Of a stretch of 25,855 nucleotides of DNA, positions 6,237-13,117 are shown in pieces. Position 1 is the first letter of the stretch. The number at the start of each line of letters is the position of its first letter. The translations under genes and the position numbers were made by a program. The DNA is from an uncultured Ruminiclostridium sp. (lineage in GTDB: Bacteria > Bacillota > Clostridia > Oscillospirales > Ruminococcaceae). The stretch covers positions 1-25,855 of the forward strand of contig CAKSTB010000027.1 of the NCBI GenBank assembly GCA_934490165.1. Reading direction: 5' to 3'. A model generated the notes under the pieces. The model was given only the letters and a program-made list of their open reading frames with translations. It ran no database searches and was not told the DNA's origin.

Positions 6237-7871
6237 TTACTTCGACAGATCTGTCTTTCTCACCGCGTCACGAACCTTCAGTACGAATGTCGGAGATACC
6301 GAAAGCTCGTCTATACCCATACGCAGGAATGTTTCTGTAAGTGTGGTATCTGCCGCAAGCTCACCGCAGATTCCTATCCACGCGCCGTTCTTATGAGCAT
6401 TCTGCGCACTCATTTCGATAAGGCGGAGGATAGCCTCGTGGTGAGTATCGACAAATTCCTCCGCATCGGGGTTTTGTCTGTCACACGCAAGCGTGTACTG
6501 TGTAAGGTCGTTTGTTCCGACACTGAAAAAGTCAACCATCGGTGCTAAGCGGTCACTTATGATCGCCGCCGCGGGAGTTTCTATCATTATGCCGATCTCG
6601 GTCTTGTCGGAGTACTCGATACCCTCGGACTTCAGCTCGGCTTTTACGTCCTCACAGATAGCCTTGATACGTTCAACCTCGCTGACCGATGTTATCATCG
6701 GGAACATTATACCGAGGTTGCCGTAAACCGACGCTCTGAACAATGCTCTGAGCTGTGTTCTGAATATCTCGGGACGTGTAAGGCAGATGCGTATCGCGCG
6801 CAGTCCCAGCGCGGGGTTGTCTTCCTTTTTAAGTCCGAAATAGTCCACCTGCTTATCTGCGCCGATATCAAGCGTTCTGATTATGACTTTCTTTCCCGCC
6901 ATGCTTTCAAGCACACGCTTATAGGCATGGAACTGCTGCTCTTCTGTCGGGAAGTCGGTGTTTTCAAGGTATAAAAACTCACTTCTGAAAAGTCCTATAC
7001 CGCCCGCGTCATTGAGAAGAACCGCACCGATATTGTCAATGCCGCTGATATTGGCAAATACGTTTATCTTAGTACCGTCAATTGTTACGTTTTCCTTGCC
7101 CTTAAGCTCCTGGAGGAGCTTTTTCTGCTCCTCGTCACGCTTTTGCTTTTCGGTATAAGCTTTTAAGGTCTGCTCATCGGGAGAAACGATGATCTCACCT
7201 GTAAAGCCGTCAACTATGGCGGTATCGCCCTCGTTGATTTCAGCTAAAAAGCTGTCGCCTACACCTATCACGGCGGGGATATTCATATTTCTTGCGAGAA
7301 TTGCGGTGTGTGAATTTGACGAGCCGTGAGCGGTAACGAACGCAAGCACCTTATCCTTATCGAGTGAAACCGTTTCGCTCGGTGCAAGATCGTCAGCACA
7401 TATCACCGACTTTTCATCGGTCGCGGCACTGTCGGTATTCGCACCTGTCAGGTTTGCGATGATTCGGTTTGAAATATCCCTTACGTCTGCGGCTCTTGCC
7501 TGCATATATGCATCGTCCATCGATGAGAACATCTCCGCGAAATTATCAGATGTAAGCGCTACCGCATATTCGGCATTTACCGACTGGGTATCTATTATGT
7601 TTTCGATTGACTCGTTGTAATCGTCATCGTCAAGCATCATCAGATGGATCTCAAATATCTGCGCGTGAGTTTCGCCGACCTCTCTGAGCGCTTTCTCATG
7701 GATCTCCGTAAGCTGTTTTGCGGCAAGCTCCTTTGCCGCTTTTACTCTCTGCTTTTCCTTTTCGGTATTCTCAACGTGTATGCGTGTCACTGCCGCATCA
7801 CTCTTTTTAAATACGGATATTTTTCCTATGGCTATCGCGCCGTATACGCCTTTACCGAGATACTTCTTCAT
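6237..7871 (-). CDS. ptsI: Phosphoenolpyruvate-protein phosphotransferase (PTS enzyme I)
   Basis: This is a 544-residue cytoplasmic enzyme that moves phosphate from PEP to HPr, the first step of every PTS. The phospho-acceptor is His188 in GSSNSHTAILAR; the usual context is GGxTSH, so the residues before SH differ. The PEP-binding TIM barrel is intact, with GLFRSEFLYL, RTLDIGADK, GIMIETPAA, FFSVGTNDLTQY and the catalytic-Cys motif GICGE. Length is normal for EI, slightly short of the common 570. GGGGGAG precedes the ATG. It is the last gene of the fru operon, 75 nt after ptsH, and that gap holds a long stem-loop. The identification is secure. Confidence 0.97.
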   Translation of the reverse strand: MKKYLGKGVYGAIAIGKISVFKKSDAAVTRIHVENTEKEKQRVKAAKELAAKQLTEIHEKALREVGETHAQIFEIHLMMLDDDDYNESIENIIDTQSVNAEYAVALTSDNFAEMFSSMDDAYMQARAADVRDISNRIIANLTGANTDSAATDEKSVICADDLAPSETVSLDKDKVLAFVTAHGSSNSHTAILARNMNIPAVIGVGDSFLAEINEGDTAIVDGFTGEIIVSPDEQTLKAYTEKQKRDEEQKKLLQELKGKENVTIDGTKINVFANISGIDNIGAVLLNDAGGIGLFRSEFLYLENTDFPTEEQQFHAYKRVLESMAGKKVIIRTLDIGADKQVDYFGLKKEDNPALGLRAIRICLTRPEIFRTQLRALFRASVYGNLGIMFPMITSVSEVERIKAICEDVKAELKSEGIEYSDKTEIGIMIETPAAAIISDRLAPMVDFFSVGTNDLTQYTLACDRQNPDAEEFVDTHHEAILRLIEMSAQNAHKNGAWIGICGELAADTTLTETFLRMGIDELSVSPTFVLKVRDAVRKTDLSK

Positions 7872-7888
7872 TATTGCTCCCCCTTTTT

Positions 7889-7939
7889 TATCGGATAACG
7901 GTTTTACCGCACCGCCTGACAGTGCGGCAAAATCCGATA
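7889..7939 (-). other. Intercistronic stem-loop between ptsH and ptsI
   Basis: TATCGGAT (7889-7896) pairs with ATCCGATA (7932-7939), and inner TTTTACCGCAC pairs with GTGCGGCAAAA (one mismatch). On the transcribed strand it is followed by A's and then the ptsI ribosome binding site, so it is not a terminator. mRNA processing or stability control is a plausible role. Confidence 0.7.
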
Positions 7940-7946
7940 GTCTTTC

Positions 7947-8213
7947 TTATTCGCCGAAGCCGCTTTCAAAAAGCTCTACAGCCTTGTCAAGTGCCGCCTG
8001 CTCGTTATCGCCGTCTGCGGTGATCTCAACGATCGAGCCTTTCTTAAGGCCTGCCGCCATTATCTGCATTACTGCTGTTGCCTTTGCCGTCTTATCGCCG
8101 CTTGCGATAGTTATCGTACAACCGGGGAATTTCTTCATTTCTGCGGCAAGCTGTCCTGCGGGTCTCATGTGAAGTCCCTGCTCGTTTACTACTGTTACTG
8201 TCTTTGTTACCAT
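7947..8213 (-). CDS. ptsH: Phosphocarrier protein HPr lacking the Ser46 regulatory residue
   Basis: This is an 88-residue soluble PTS carrier that takes phosphate from EI on His15 and gives it to EIIA. The active-site motif GLHMRPAG (13-20) is intact. The regulatory loop reads KATAVMQIMAAGLKKG. Aligned to the Bacillus HPr KSIMGVMSLG, the Ser46 target of HPr kinase is Ala47 here (one extra residue precedes it), with Thr46 beside it. This HPr may therefore be unable to act as P-Ser-HPr in CcpA-type catabolite control. It begins 23 nt after fruA stops and has GGAG upstream of its ATG. Its position inside a fructose operon suggests either a dedicated HPr or the only HPr of a cell with few PTSs. 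Confidence 0.96.
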   Translation of the reverse strand: MVTKTVTVVNEQGLHMRPAGQLAAEMKKFPGCTITIASGDKTAKATAVMQIMAAGLKKGSIVEITADGDNEQAALDKAVELFESGFGE

Positions 8214-8236
8214 TGTGAAACGCTCCTTTTTTATAA

Positions 8237-10183
8237 TTACTTAACGTTTTTTGTTTCGGGTTCTTTTACCGTTTTCTTCTTTTTAAGCAGTGCCAGCAAC
8301 AGCATTGATACTACAGCGCCTACTGCAAGGGATACAAGGTACATAGGCCAGTTGCCTACAACAGCGAATACGAAGATACCGCCGTGAGGTGCCATAAGCG
8401 TGCAACCGAATGCCATTGAAAGACCGCCTGCAACGCCTGCACCGACCATACAAGCCGGGATAACTCTGATCGGGTCTGCCGCAGCATAAGGGATCGCACC
8501 CTCTGTTATAAAGCTAAGTCCCATGATGTAGTTTACAGGGCCGTTCTTGCGTTCTTCTTCTGTCCATCTGCTCTTGAAGAAGGTCGTTGAAAGTGCTATT
8601 GCAATAGGAGGAACCATACCGCCTATCATAACAGCCGCCATTATATCGTAGCCGCCTGTTGCTATTGCCGCAGTACCGAATACATAAGCCGCCTTATTGA
8701 AAGGACCGCCCATATCTATAGACATCATCGCGCCGAGTATAACGCCGAGGAATATCTTGCTCTCTGCGCCCATATGGTTCAGGAAATCTGCTATCGCTGT
8801 GTTGATTATTCCCATGAAAGGATTTATCGCACACATTACTACAGCTATGATACCAAGACCTGCGAGCGGATAAATGAGAACGGGCTTTATTCCGTTAAGG
8901 GCTCTCGGCATCTTGTCGCAGAGCTTTTCAAGTCCGAGCATTATAAATCCGCCGACAAAGCCTGCAAAGAGTGCGCCGAGGAAGCCTGAGGGAACATCTC
9001 CGCCTATATTGACAAATGTTGAGCCTGTGGTCGCAAGATAACCGCCGACAAGACCTACAAGGAAGCCGGGTCTGTCTGCTATACTCTTACCGATATAGCC
9101 CGCAAGTACGGGTATCATAAAGTTGAAGGCATAACCGCCTATCGTCTTGAAGAATGCCGCTACAGGAGTTACAGTACCGAAATTGTCGCCCGGCTGTACG
9201 CCCATCAGCGTATCTATAAGGAATGCAAGCGCTATGAAGATACCGCCTGCAACGGTGAACGGGAGCATATTTGATACGCCGTTCATCAGATGCTTATATA
9301 TCTTTCTGCCGAAGCTCTCATTTGCCGAAGATGAAGATGAGCTTGCCGCTCCGCCCTCGTGATGATAAACAGGAGCATCGCCCTTTTCTATTCTTCCGAT
9401 AAGCTCCTCAGGGATCTTTATACCGTCCGAAACCTTTGTCGAAAGCACCTTTTTACCGTTAAAGCGAGCCATCTCGACCGACTTGTCAGCCGCTACAATG
9501 ATACCGTCGCACTCTGCTATCTCCTTATCGGTGAGAATGTTCTTTGCTCCGCCTGAGCCGTTTGTTTCGACCTTGATAGAGATACCGAGCTTCTTACCTG
9601 CCTTTTCGAGTGCCTCTGCCGCCATATAGGTATGTGCGATACCTGTAGGACAGGCGGTAACTGCAAGCACCTTTATCCTGTCGGCGTTTTCAGGTACTTC
9701 CTTTGCTGTCGGCTCATCGGGATACTTTGCCTTTTCAGCTGTGTCTATTACAGCTAAAAATTCGTCTGTATCCTTTGCCGAAAGAAGCTTTGCTCTGAAA
9801 TCCTCGTCCATAAGCAGAGTCATAAGACGTGAAAGCACCTCAAGATGAACGTCTGCCTCAGTATCGGGTGCGGCTATCATAAACAGCACGTCTGACGGTT
9901 CATCGTCAAGCGCTTCGTAATCAACGCCGCCCGGAACGGTCATAGCCGCAAGCGAGGGAGCTTTTACCGCACTGCTCTTTGCGTGTGGGATCGCTATGCC
10001 CTCTCCTACCGCTGTCGAGCCTTTTTCCTCACGGGCTAAAATGCCCTGCTTATATATCTCTCTGTCGGATATGTTGCCGCTCTTCATCTGAAGATCGACC
10101 AGCATATCAATAGCCTCTGTCTTGCTTTTCGGTGCACCGTTTAAAAGAATGCTGTCCTTATTTAATAAGTCAACTATTCTCAT
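8237..10183 (-). CDS. fruA: PTS fructose transporter, fused EIIABC
   Basis: This is a 648-residue membrane permease that imports fructose and phosphorylates it to fructose-1-phosphate. The EIIA domain is residues 1-150 with phospho-His67 (GIAIPHAKSS). The EIIB domain is about 168-270 with phospho-Cys178 (VTACPTGIAHTYMAAEAL). A serine-rich linker leads to the EIIC membrane domain from about 295 on, which has many hydrophobic segments and GGPFNKAAY and GAIPYAAADP motifs typical of the Fru family. The A-B-C order and length are usual for FruA of Gram-positive bacteria. AAGGAGG lies 8 nt before the ATG. It starts 22 nt after fruK stops. Fructose is the likely substrate; a related ketose or mannose is a minor alternative. 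Confidence 0.96.
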   Translation of the reverse strand: MRIVDLLNKDSILLNGAPKSKTEAIDMLVDLQMKSGNISDREIYKQGILAREEKGSTAVGEGIAIPHAKSSAVKAPSLAAMTVPGGVDYEALDDEPSDVLFMIAAPDTEADVHLEVLSRLMTLLMDEDFRAKLLSAKDTDEFLAVIDTAEKAKYPDEPTAKEVPENADRIKVLAVTACPTGIAHTYMAAEALEKAGKKLGISIKVETNGSGGAKNILTDKEIAECDGIIVAADKSVEMARFNGKKVLSTKVSDGIKIPEELIGRIEKGDAPVYHHEGGAASSSSSSANESFGRKIYKHLMNGVSNMLPFTVAGGIFIALAFLIDTLMGVQPGDNFGTVTPVAAFFKTIGGYAFNFMIPVLAGYIGKSIADRPGFLVGLVGGYLATTGSTFVNIGGDVPSGFLGALFAGFVGGFIMLGLEKLCDKMPRALNGIKPVLIYPLAGLGIIAVVMCAINPFMGIINTAIADFLNHMGAESKIFLGVILGAMMSIDMGGPFNKAAYVFGTAAIATGGYDIMAAVMIGGMVPPIAIALSTTFFKSRWTEEERKNGPVNYIMGLSFITEGAIPYAAADPIRVIPACMVGAGVAGGLSMAFGCTLMAPHGGIFVFAVVGNWPMYLVSLAVGAVVSMLLLALLKKKKTVKEPETKNVK

Positions 10184-10205
10184 ATTCTTTTCCTCCTTTT
10201 TCGGT

Positions 10206-11108
10206 TTAAGCTAATTGCTCCATAAGCTCGTCTATTGTTTTCTTTTCTGCAAGTCCGTCGGAAAATGCCGTTGCACCGCCGGACGCTGTACCAAGTTTAA
10301 GCGCATATTCATAGTCGCCGTTTTCGCAGCCTGCGATAAAGCCTGCCACCATTGAATCGCCTGCACCTACTGAATTTCTTACCTTACCCTTGCATACTCC
10401 GCAGATGTGAGTTTTGCCGTGTTCGTCAAGAAGTATCGCTCCGTCGCCTGCCATCGACACAAGAACATTTACCGCTCCCATCTCTCTGAGCTTTCCTGCG
10501 TACTTTATTATATCCTCATTGGTTTTAAGCTCTGTGCCGAACATTTCGCCAAGCTCAAAGTTGTTTGGCTTAATAAGGAACGGCTTGTACTTGAGGACGT
10601 TAAGAAGAAGATCCTTTGTTGCATCGACCACAAACCTTATTCTTCTGTCGGCAAGCTGTGCCATTATTCTCTCATAAATGTCCGATGGAAGCGATGAGGG
10701 GATACTGCCTGCAAGCACCAAGGTGTCGCCCGGCTTTAGCCCATTCAGCTTTATGAACAGTTCATCGATCGCTTCCTGTTTGATTTCGGGTCCCTGTCCG
10801 TTGAGCTCTGTTTCTTCACCCGATTTTATCTTGACGTTTATTCTCGAAAATCCTTTATCAAGGTGAACAAAGTCCGCGTCTATGCCCTTTTCGGCTATGC
10901 CCTTTTCGATCGCATCGCCTGTAAAGCCCGCTACAAAGCCGAGCGCTCTTGACTTCACGCCAAGCTCCGATAACACCAGCGAAACGTTTATTCCCTTTCC
11001 GCCGAAGTATATCTCCTCGCTGTCCGAGCGGTTCACCGCTCCCGCTGTCAGCTCCTTTGTGTGTACGATATAATCAACAGCGGGGTTGAAAGTTACCGTA
11101 TATATCAT
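10206..11108 (-). CDS. fruK: 1-phosphofructokinase
   Basis: This is a 300-residue PfkB-family kinase that converts fructose-1-phosphate to fructose-1,6-bisphosphate, the step after uptake by FruA. The N terminus MIYTVTFNPAVDY and GGKGINVS (36-43) are typical of FruK/LacC enzymes. The C-terminal signature NSVGAGDSMVAGF carries the catalytic base Asp251. Its ATG abuts the fruR stop codon with no bases between, and its GGAGG lies inside the end of fruR, so the two are probably translationally coupled. Tagatose-6-phosphate kinase is the main alternative in the subfamily, but the operon context supports 1-phosphofructokinase. Confidence 0.95.
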   Translation of the reverse strand: MIYTVTFNPAVDYIVHTKELTAGAVNRSDSEEIYFGGKGINVSLVLSELGVKSRALGFVAGFTGDAIEKGIAEKGIDADFVHLDKGFSRINVKIKSGEETELNGQGPEIKQEAIDELFIKLNGLKPGDTLVLAGSIPSSLPSDIYERIMAQLADRRIRFVVDATKDLLLNVLKYKPFLIKPNNFELGEMFGTELKTNEDIIKYAGKLREMGAVNVLVSMAGDGAILLDEHGKTHICGVCKGKVRNSVGAGDSMVAGFIAGCENGDYEYALKLGTASGGATAFSDGLAEKKTIDELMEQLA

Positions 11109-11855
11109 TTATCCTACCTCCGTTATATCTGCCGCATTGTTATATTTTCTGTTCGGTATTCTGTCTGTGATTATGACAGCCTTGCCAAGTCCCGCGAATG
11201 TCGCTGAGCTTACCTCATCAAACTTAGAATGGTCAGCAAGAACATAAACCTCGCGACTGCTCTCTATGGCGGCAGATTTAACTCTCGCCTCATTGACATC
11301 GGGTGTTGTAAACCCTGCTGTCAGCGATATGCCGTTAGTACCCATAAAGCACTTTGTGAAGTTGTAGTTCTTAAGAGTGAGTACGCATTCCGCCCCGACT
11401 ATCGCTTCTGTGCTTGCTTTTATTTCTCCGCCGGTGATAAACACCTTATAGCCCTTACGCGCCAGCTTCTTAGCGTGAATAAAGCCGTTCGTAACAAATG
11501 TCACGTCCTTCACATTCAGATAGTCGATCATTTTCTCGGTCGTTGTACCAGCATCAAGGAACACGAAGTCACCATTTTCAATAAGCTCTGCGGCATATTT
11601 TGCAATTGTCATTTTTTCTTCGGTACAGATAGAAGCTTTTTCTTCCACATTCTTTTCAACCGAGGTAAAACTTTCGTTTCTTGACATTGCTCCGCCTCGT
11701 ACCTTGATTATTTTACCCTCATTTGCAAGAATAATCAGGTCACGTTTTACCGTTGATGCCGAAACGTCCAGCATTTCGGCAAGTTCTGCGATAGTAACGC
11801 TTGAGCGCTCGTTTACCGCTTTGATTATCATTGAATGACGTTCTTCTGTCAGCAT
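11109..11855 (-). CDS. fruR: DeoR-family transcriptional regulator of the fructose operon
   Basis: This is a 248-residue repressor. The N-terminal helix-turn-helix (MLTEERHSMIIKAV to SASTVKRDLIIL) is a classic DeoR_N domain, followed by a DeoRC sugar-phosphate-binding domain with GGEI, DAGTTTEKM and LADHSKF motifs. I chose the ATG at 11855 because AGAGGT lies 7 nt upstream and DeoR proteins begin at this point. An in-frame ATG at 11879 would add eight atypical residues and has no good Shine-Dalgarno. It is the first gene of fruR-fruK-fruA-ptsH-ptsI, so it probably represses its own operon and responds to fructose-1-phosphate. Candidate operators (GCTCAA elements) flank the promoter. Confidence 0.93.
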   Translation of the reverse strand: MLTEERHSMIIKAVNERSSVTIAELAEMLDVSASTVKRDLIILANEGKIIKVRGGAMSRNESFTSVEKNVEEKASICTEEKMTIAKYAAELIENGDFVFLDAGTTTEKMIDYLNVKDVTFVTNGFIHAKKLARKGYKVFITGGEIKASTEAIVGAECVLTLKNYNFTKCFMGTNGISLTAGFTTPDVNEARVKSAAIESSREVYVLADHSKFDEVSSATFAGLGKAVIITDRIPNRKYNNAADITEVG

Positions 11856-11940
11856 ATTAAGACCTCTTATAAATATCATGATATTACTTGTTTGAGCTGT
11901 TTTAAACTCTTATGGACTGTTGCTCTCTGTCCTTGAGCTA

Positions 11941-11969
11941 ATAATAACATACTGAAAGTTCAAATTCAA
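11941..11969 (-). promoter_or_regulatory. Promoter of the fru-pts operon
   Basis: Minus strand: TTGAAT (11969-11964), 17-bp spacer, TATTAT (11946-11941). The predicted start is about 80 nt before the fruR ATG. Confidence 0.65.
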
Positions 11970-12005
11970 GCACCTTGGCTCAAAAACATTCAATTCTGCG
12001 TGATT

Positions 12006-12026
12006 TTTGTTGTGTTTAACAACAAA
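12006..12026. repeat. 8-bp inverted repeat upstream of the fru promoter
   Basis: TTTGTTGT and ACAACAAA are separated by 5 bases. It may be a protein-binding site. The rest of 12120-12300 is AT-rich and gene-free, with an inverted pair GCCTTTTTTG/CAAAAAAGGC at 12218-12227 and 12260-12269. Confidence 0.5.
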
Positions 12027-12303
12027 TGTGAGATGAATTTGTGCACAATGAACAAATTTGAGCAATTGCCAACCGTTACGGTTCGTATCCGCTCAACATT
12101 GACAAATTCAGCTCAAATATTTATTCTTAGCTTTGCACCAAATAAACGCCGAAACTATAAAATCGTTTCATTTTTGAGATATAAGTACCGTTTCGCGTAC
12201 AAACTTTGTAAAAACACGCCTTTTTTGTGAAGTTCGGGTGTATTTCAGCGCGTAATTTGCAAAAAAGGCTCATTTTTGTGAATTACAATTGATAATAAAG
12301 AAC

Positions 12304-12331
12304 AGCGGCAGATGGTTTTCCGTCTGCCGCT
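12304..12331 (-). terminator. Probable terminator of the restriction-modification operon
   Basis: On the minus strand AGCGGCAGACGG pairs with CCATCTGCCGCT (12 bp including one G:U) around AAAA, followed by GTTCTTTATTA, a weak U-tract. It lies about 65 nt after the endonuclease stop codon. Confidence 0.65.
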
Positions 12332-12397
12332 TATACTTATGTTCGTTTGTCGCTTAAATCTACAAAGCCCTACTAAATGTCAAAAGATAAAAATGAA

Positions 12398-13117
12398 TTA
12401 GCGTCTGCCTTTTTCTATTATCTTTGTTAAAATGTCACGGACGCCAACTTCATAGGTGCTAAAATCATCAATGTTTGTGTCTTTCAACCAAAGTTGCCCC
12501 TCACCTACATTGCCTCGATGTTGACCAATGGAATAATAGCGATTATTTTTAACTTCATCACTTGAAAGAACCCAATAGCGTATAACATCACGCCATACTG
12601 CAATCCAAACAAAAACATCACAACAGGCGGGTTTAATTTGCTGAAAATTCATATCAAACCCATATTTTGAATCACTTGAAAGCGCTTTAATTATCAATGA
12701 ATCACCACTTTTACGTCGTACAGCTCTTGACGCTTTCACCTCAATTCTTATACCGTTATACCAAAAATCATATTGTCCTGAATAATTTGGGTCATATGAT
12801 GTAGACGGACGTTGCAATTCCGGCACAACTTCATTAAGATGGCGTTGTGCCCACGTTTCTCCAAAAGTGCGAGGAGCTGTAATTTCAAACACATATAAAT
12901 ATTTGTTGCGTTCTAAATATCTATTGCGAATATCAAGATACTGTTGTAATGTAATAGTGTCGGTTCCTATCAAATGGCTGATAATGTACTCAAACTTATT
13001 GAATGGATAAACAGAATACAAGCTATCTAAAATCTCATCGCTAAGGTTATACTTGCTCCCGTTCGCTTTATTCATAATAACTATTTGATTTTTCAGCTCT
13101 TTAATCAGCTTTTCCAT
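12398..13117 (-). CDS. Putative restriction endonuclease, PD-(D/E)XK type
   Basis: This is a 239-residue soluble protein. A nuclease core is visible as Asp117 in GQYDFWYNG, followed by E126-V-K128 in IRIEVKAS, the D-X8-EXK spacing of PD-(D/E)XK enzymes. Acidic residues E96/E100 upstream could complete the site. It overlaps the end of the methyltransferase gene by 17 nt in another frame. Its GGAG lies 8 nt before the ATG, so the pair is probably translated together, with methylase first. The location and fold indicate the cutting partner of a type II system. I do not recognise the subtype and cannot predict the cut site. The gene is AT-rich compared with its housekeeping neighbours. Confidence 0.8.
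   Translation of the reverse strand: MEKLIKELKNQIVIMNKANGSKYNLSDEILDSLYSVYPFNKFEYIISHLIGTDTITLQQYLDIRNRYLERNKYLYVFEITAPRTFGETWAQRHLNEVVPELQRPSTSYDPNYSGQYDFWYNGIRIEVKASRAVRRKSGDSLIIKALSSDSKYGFDMNFQQIKPACCDVFVWIAVWRDVIRYWVLSSDEVKNNRYYSIGQHRGNVGEGQLWLKDTNIDDFSTYEVGVRDILTKIIEKGRR

Larger units (their letters stand above)
11892..12116. promoter_or_regulatory. Cluster of six GCTCAA/TTGAGC elements, candidate FruR operators
   Basis: TTGAGC occurs at 11892, 11933 and 12058 and GCTCAA at 11978, 12091 and 12111 (plus-strand start positions). Two sites bracket the fru promoter closely, one just downstream of the -10 and one just upstream of the -35. By chance about 0.1 copy would be expected in 225 bp on both strands. 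Assignment to FruR is inference from position. Confidence 0.55.

Noticed and set aside
8774..8989. 71-codon plus-strand frame inside fruA with several cysteines
   Set aside because: Looks protein-like by eye but is antisense to a conserved EIIC region and lacks a start context.
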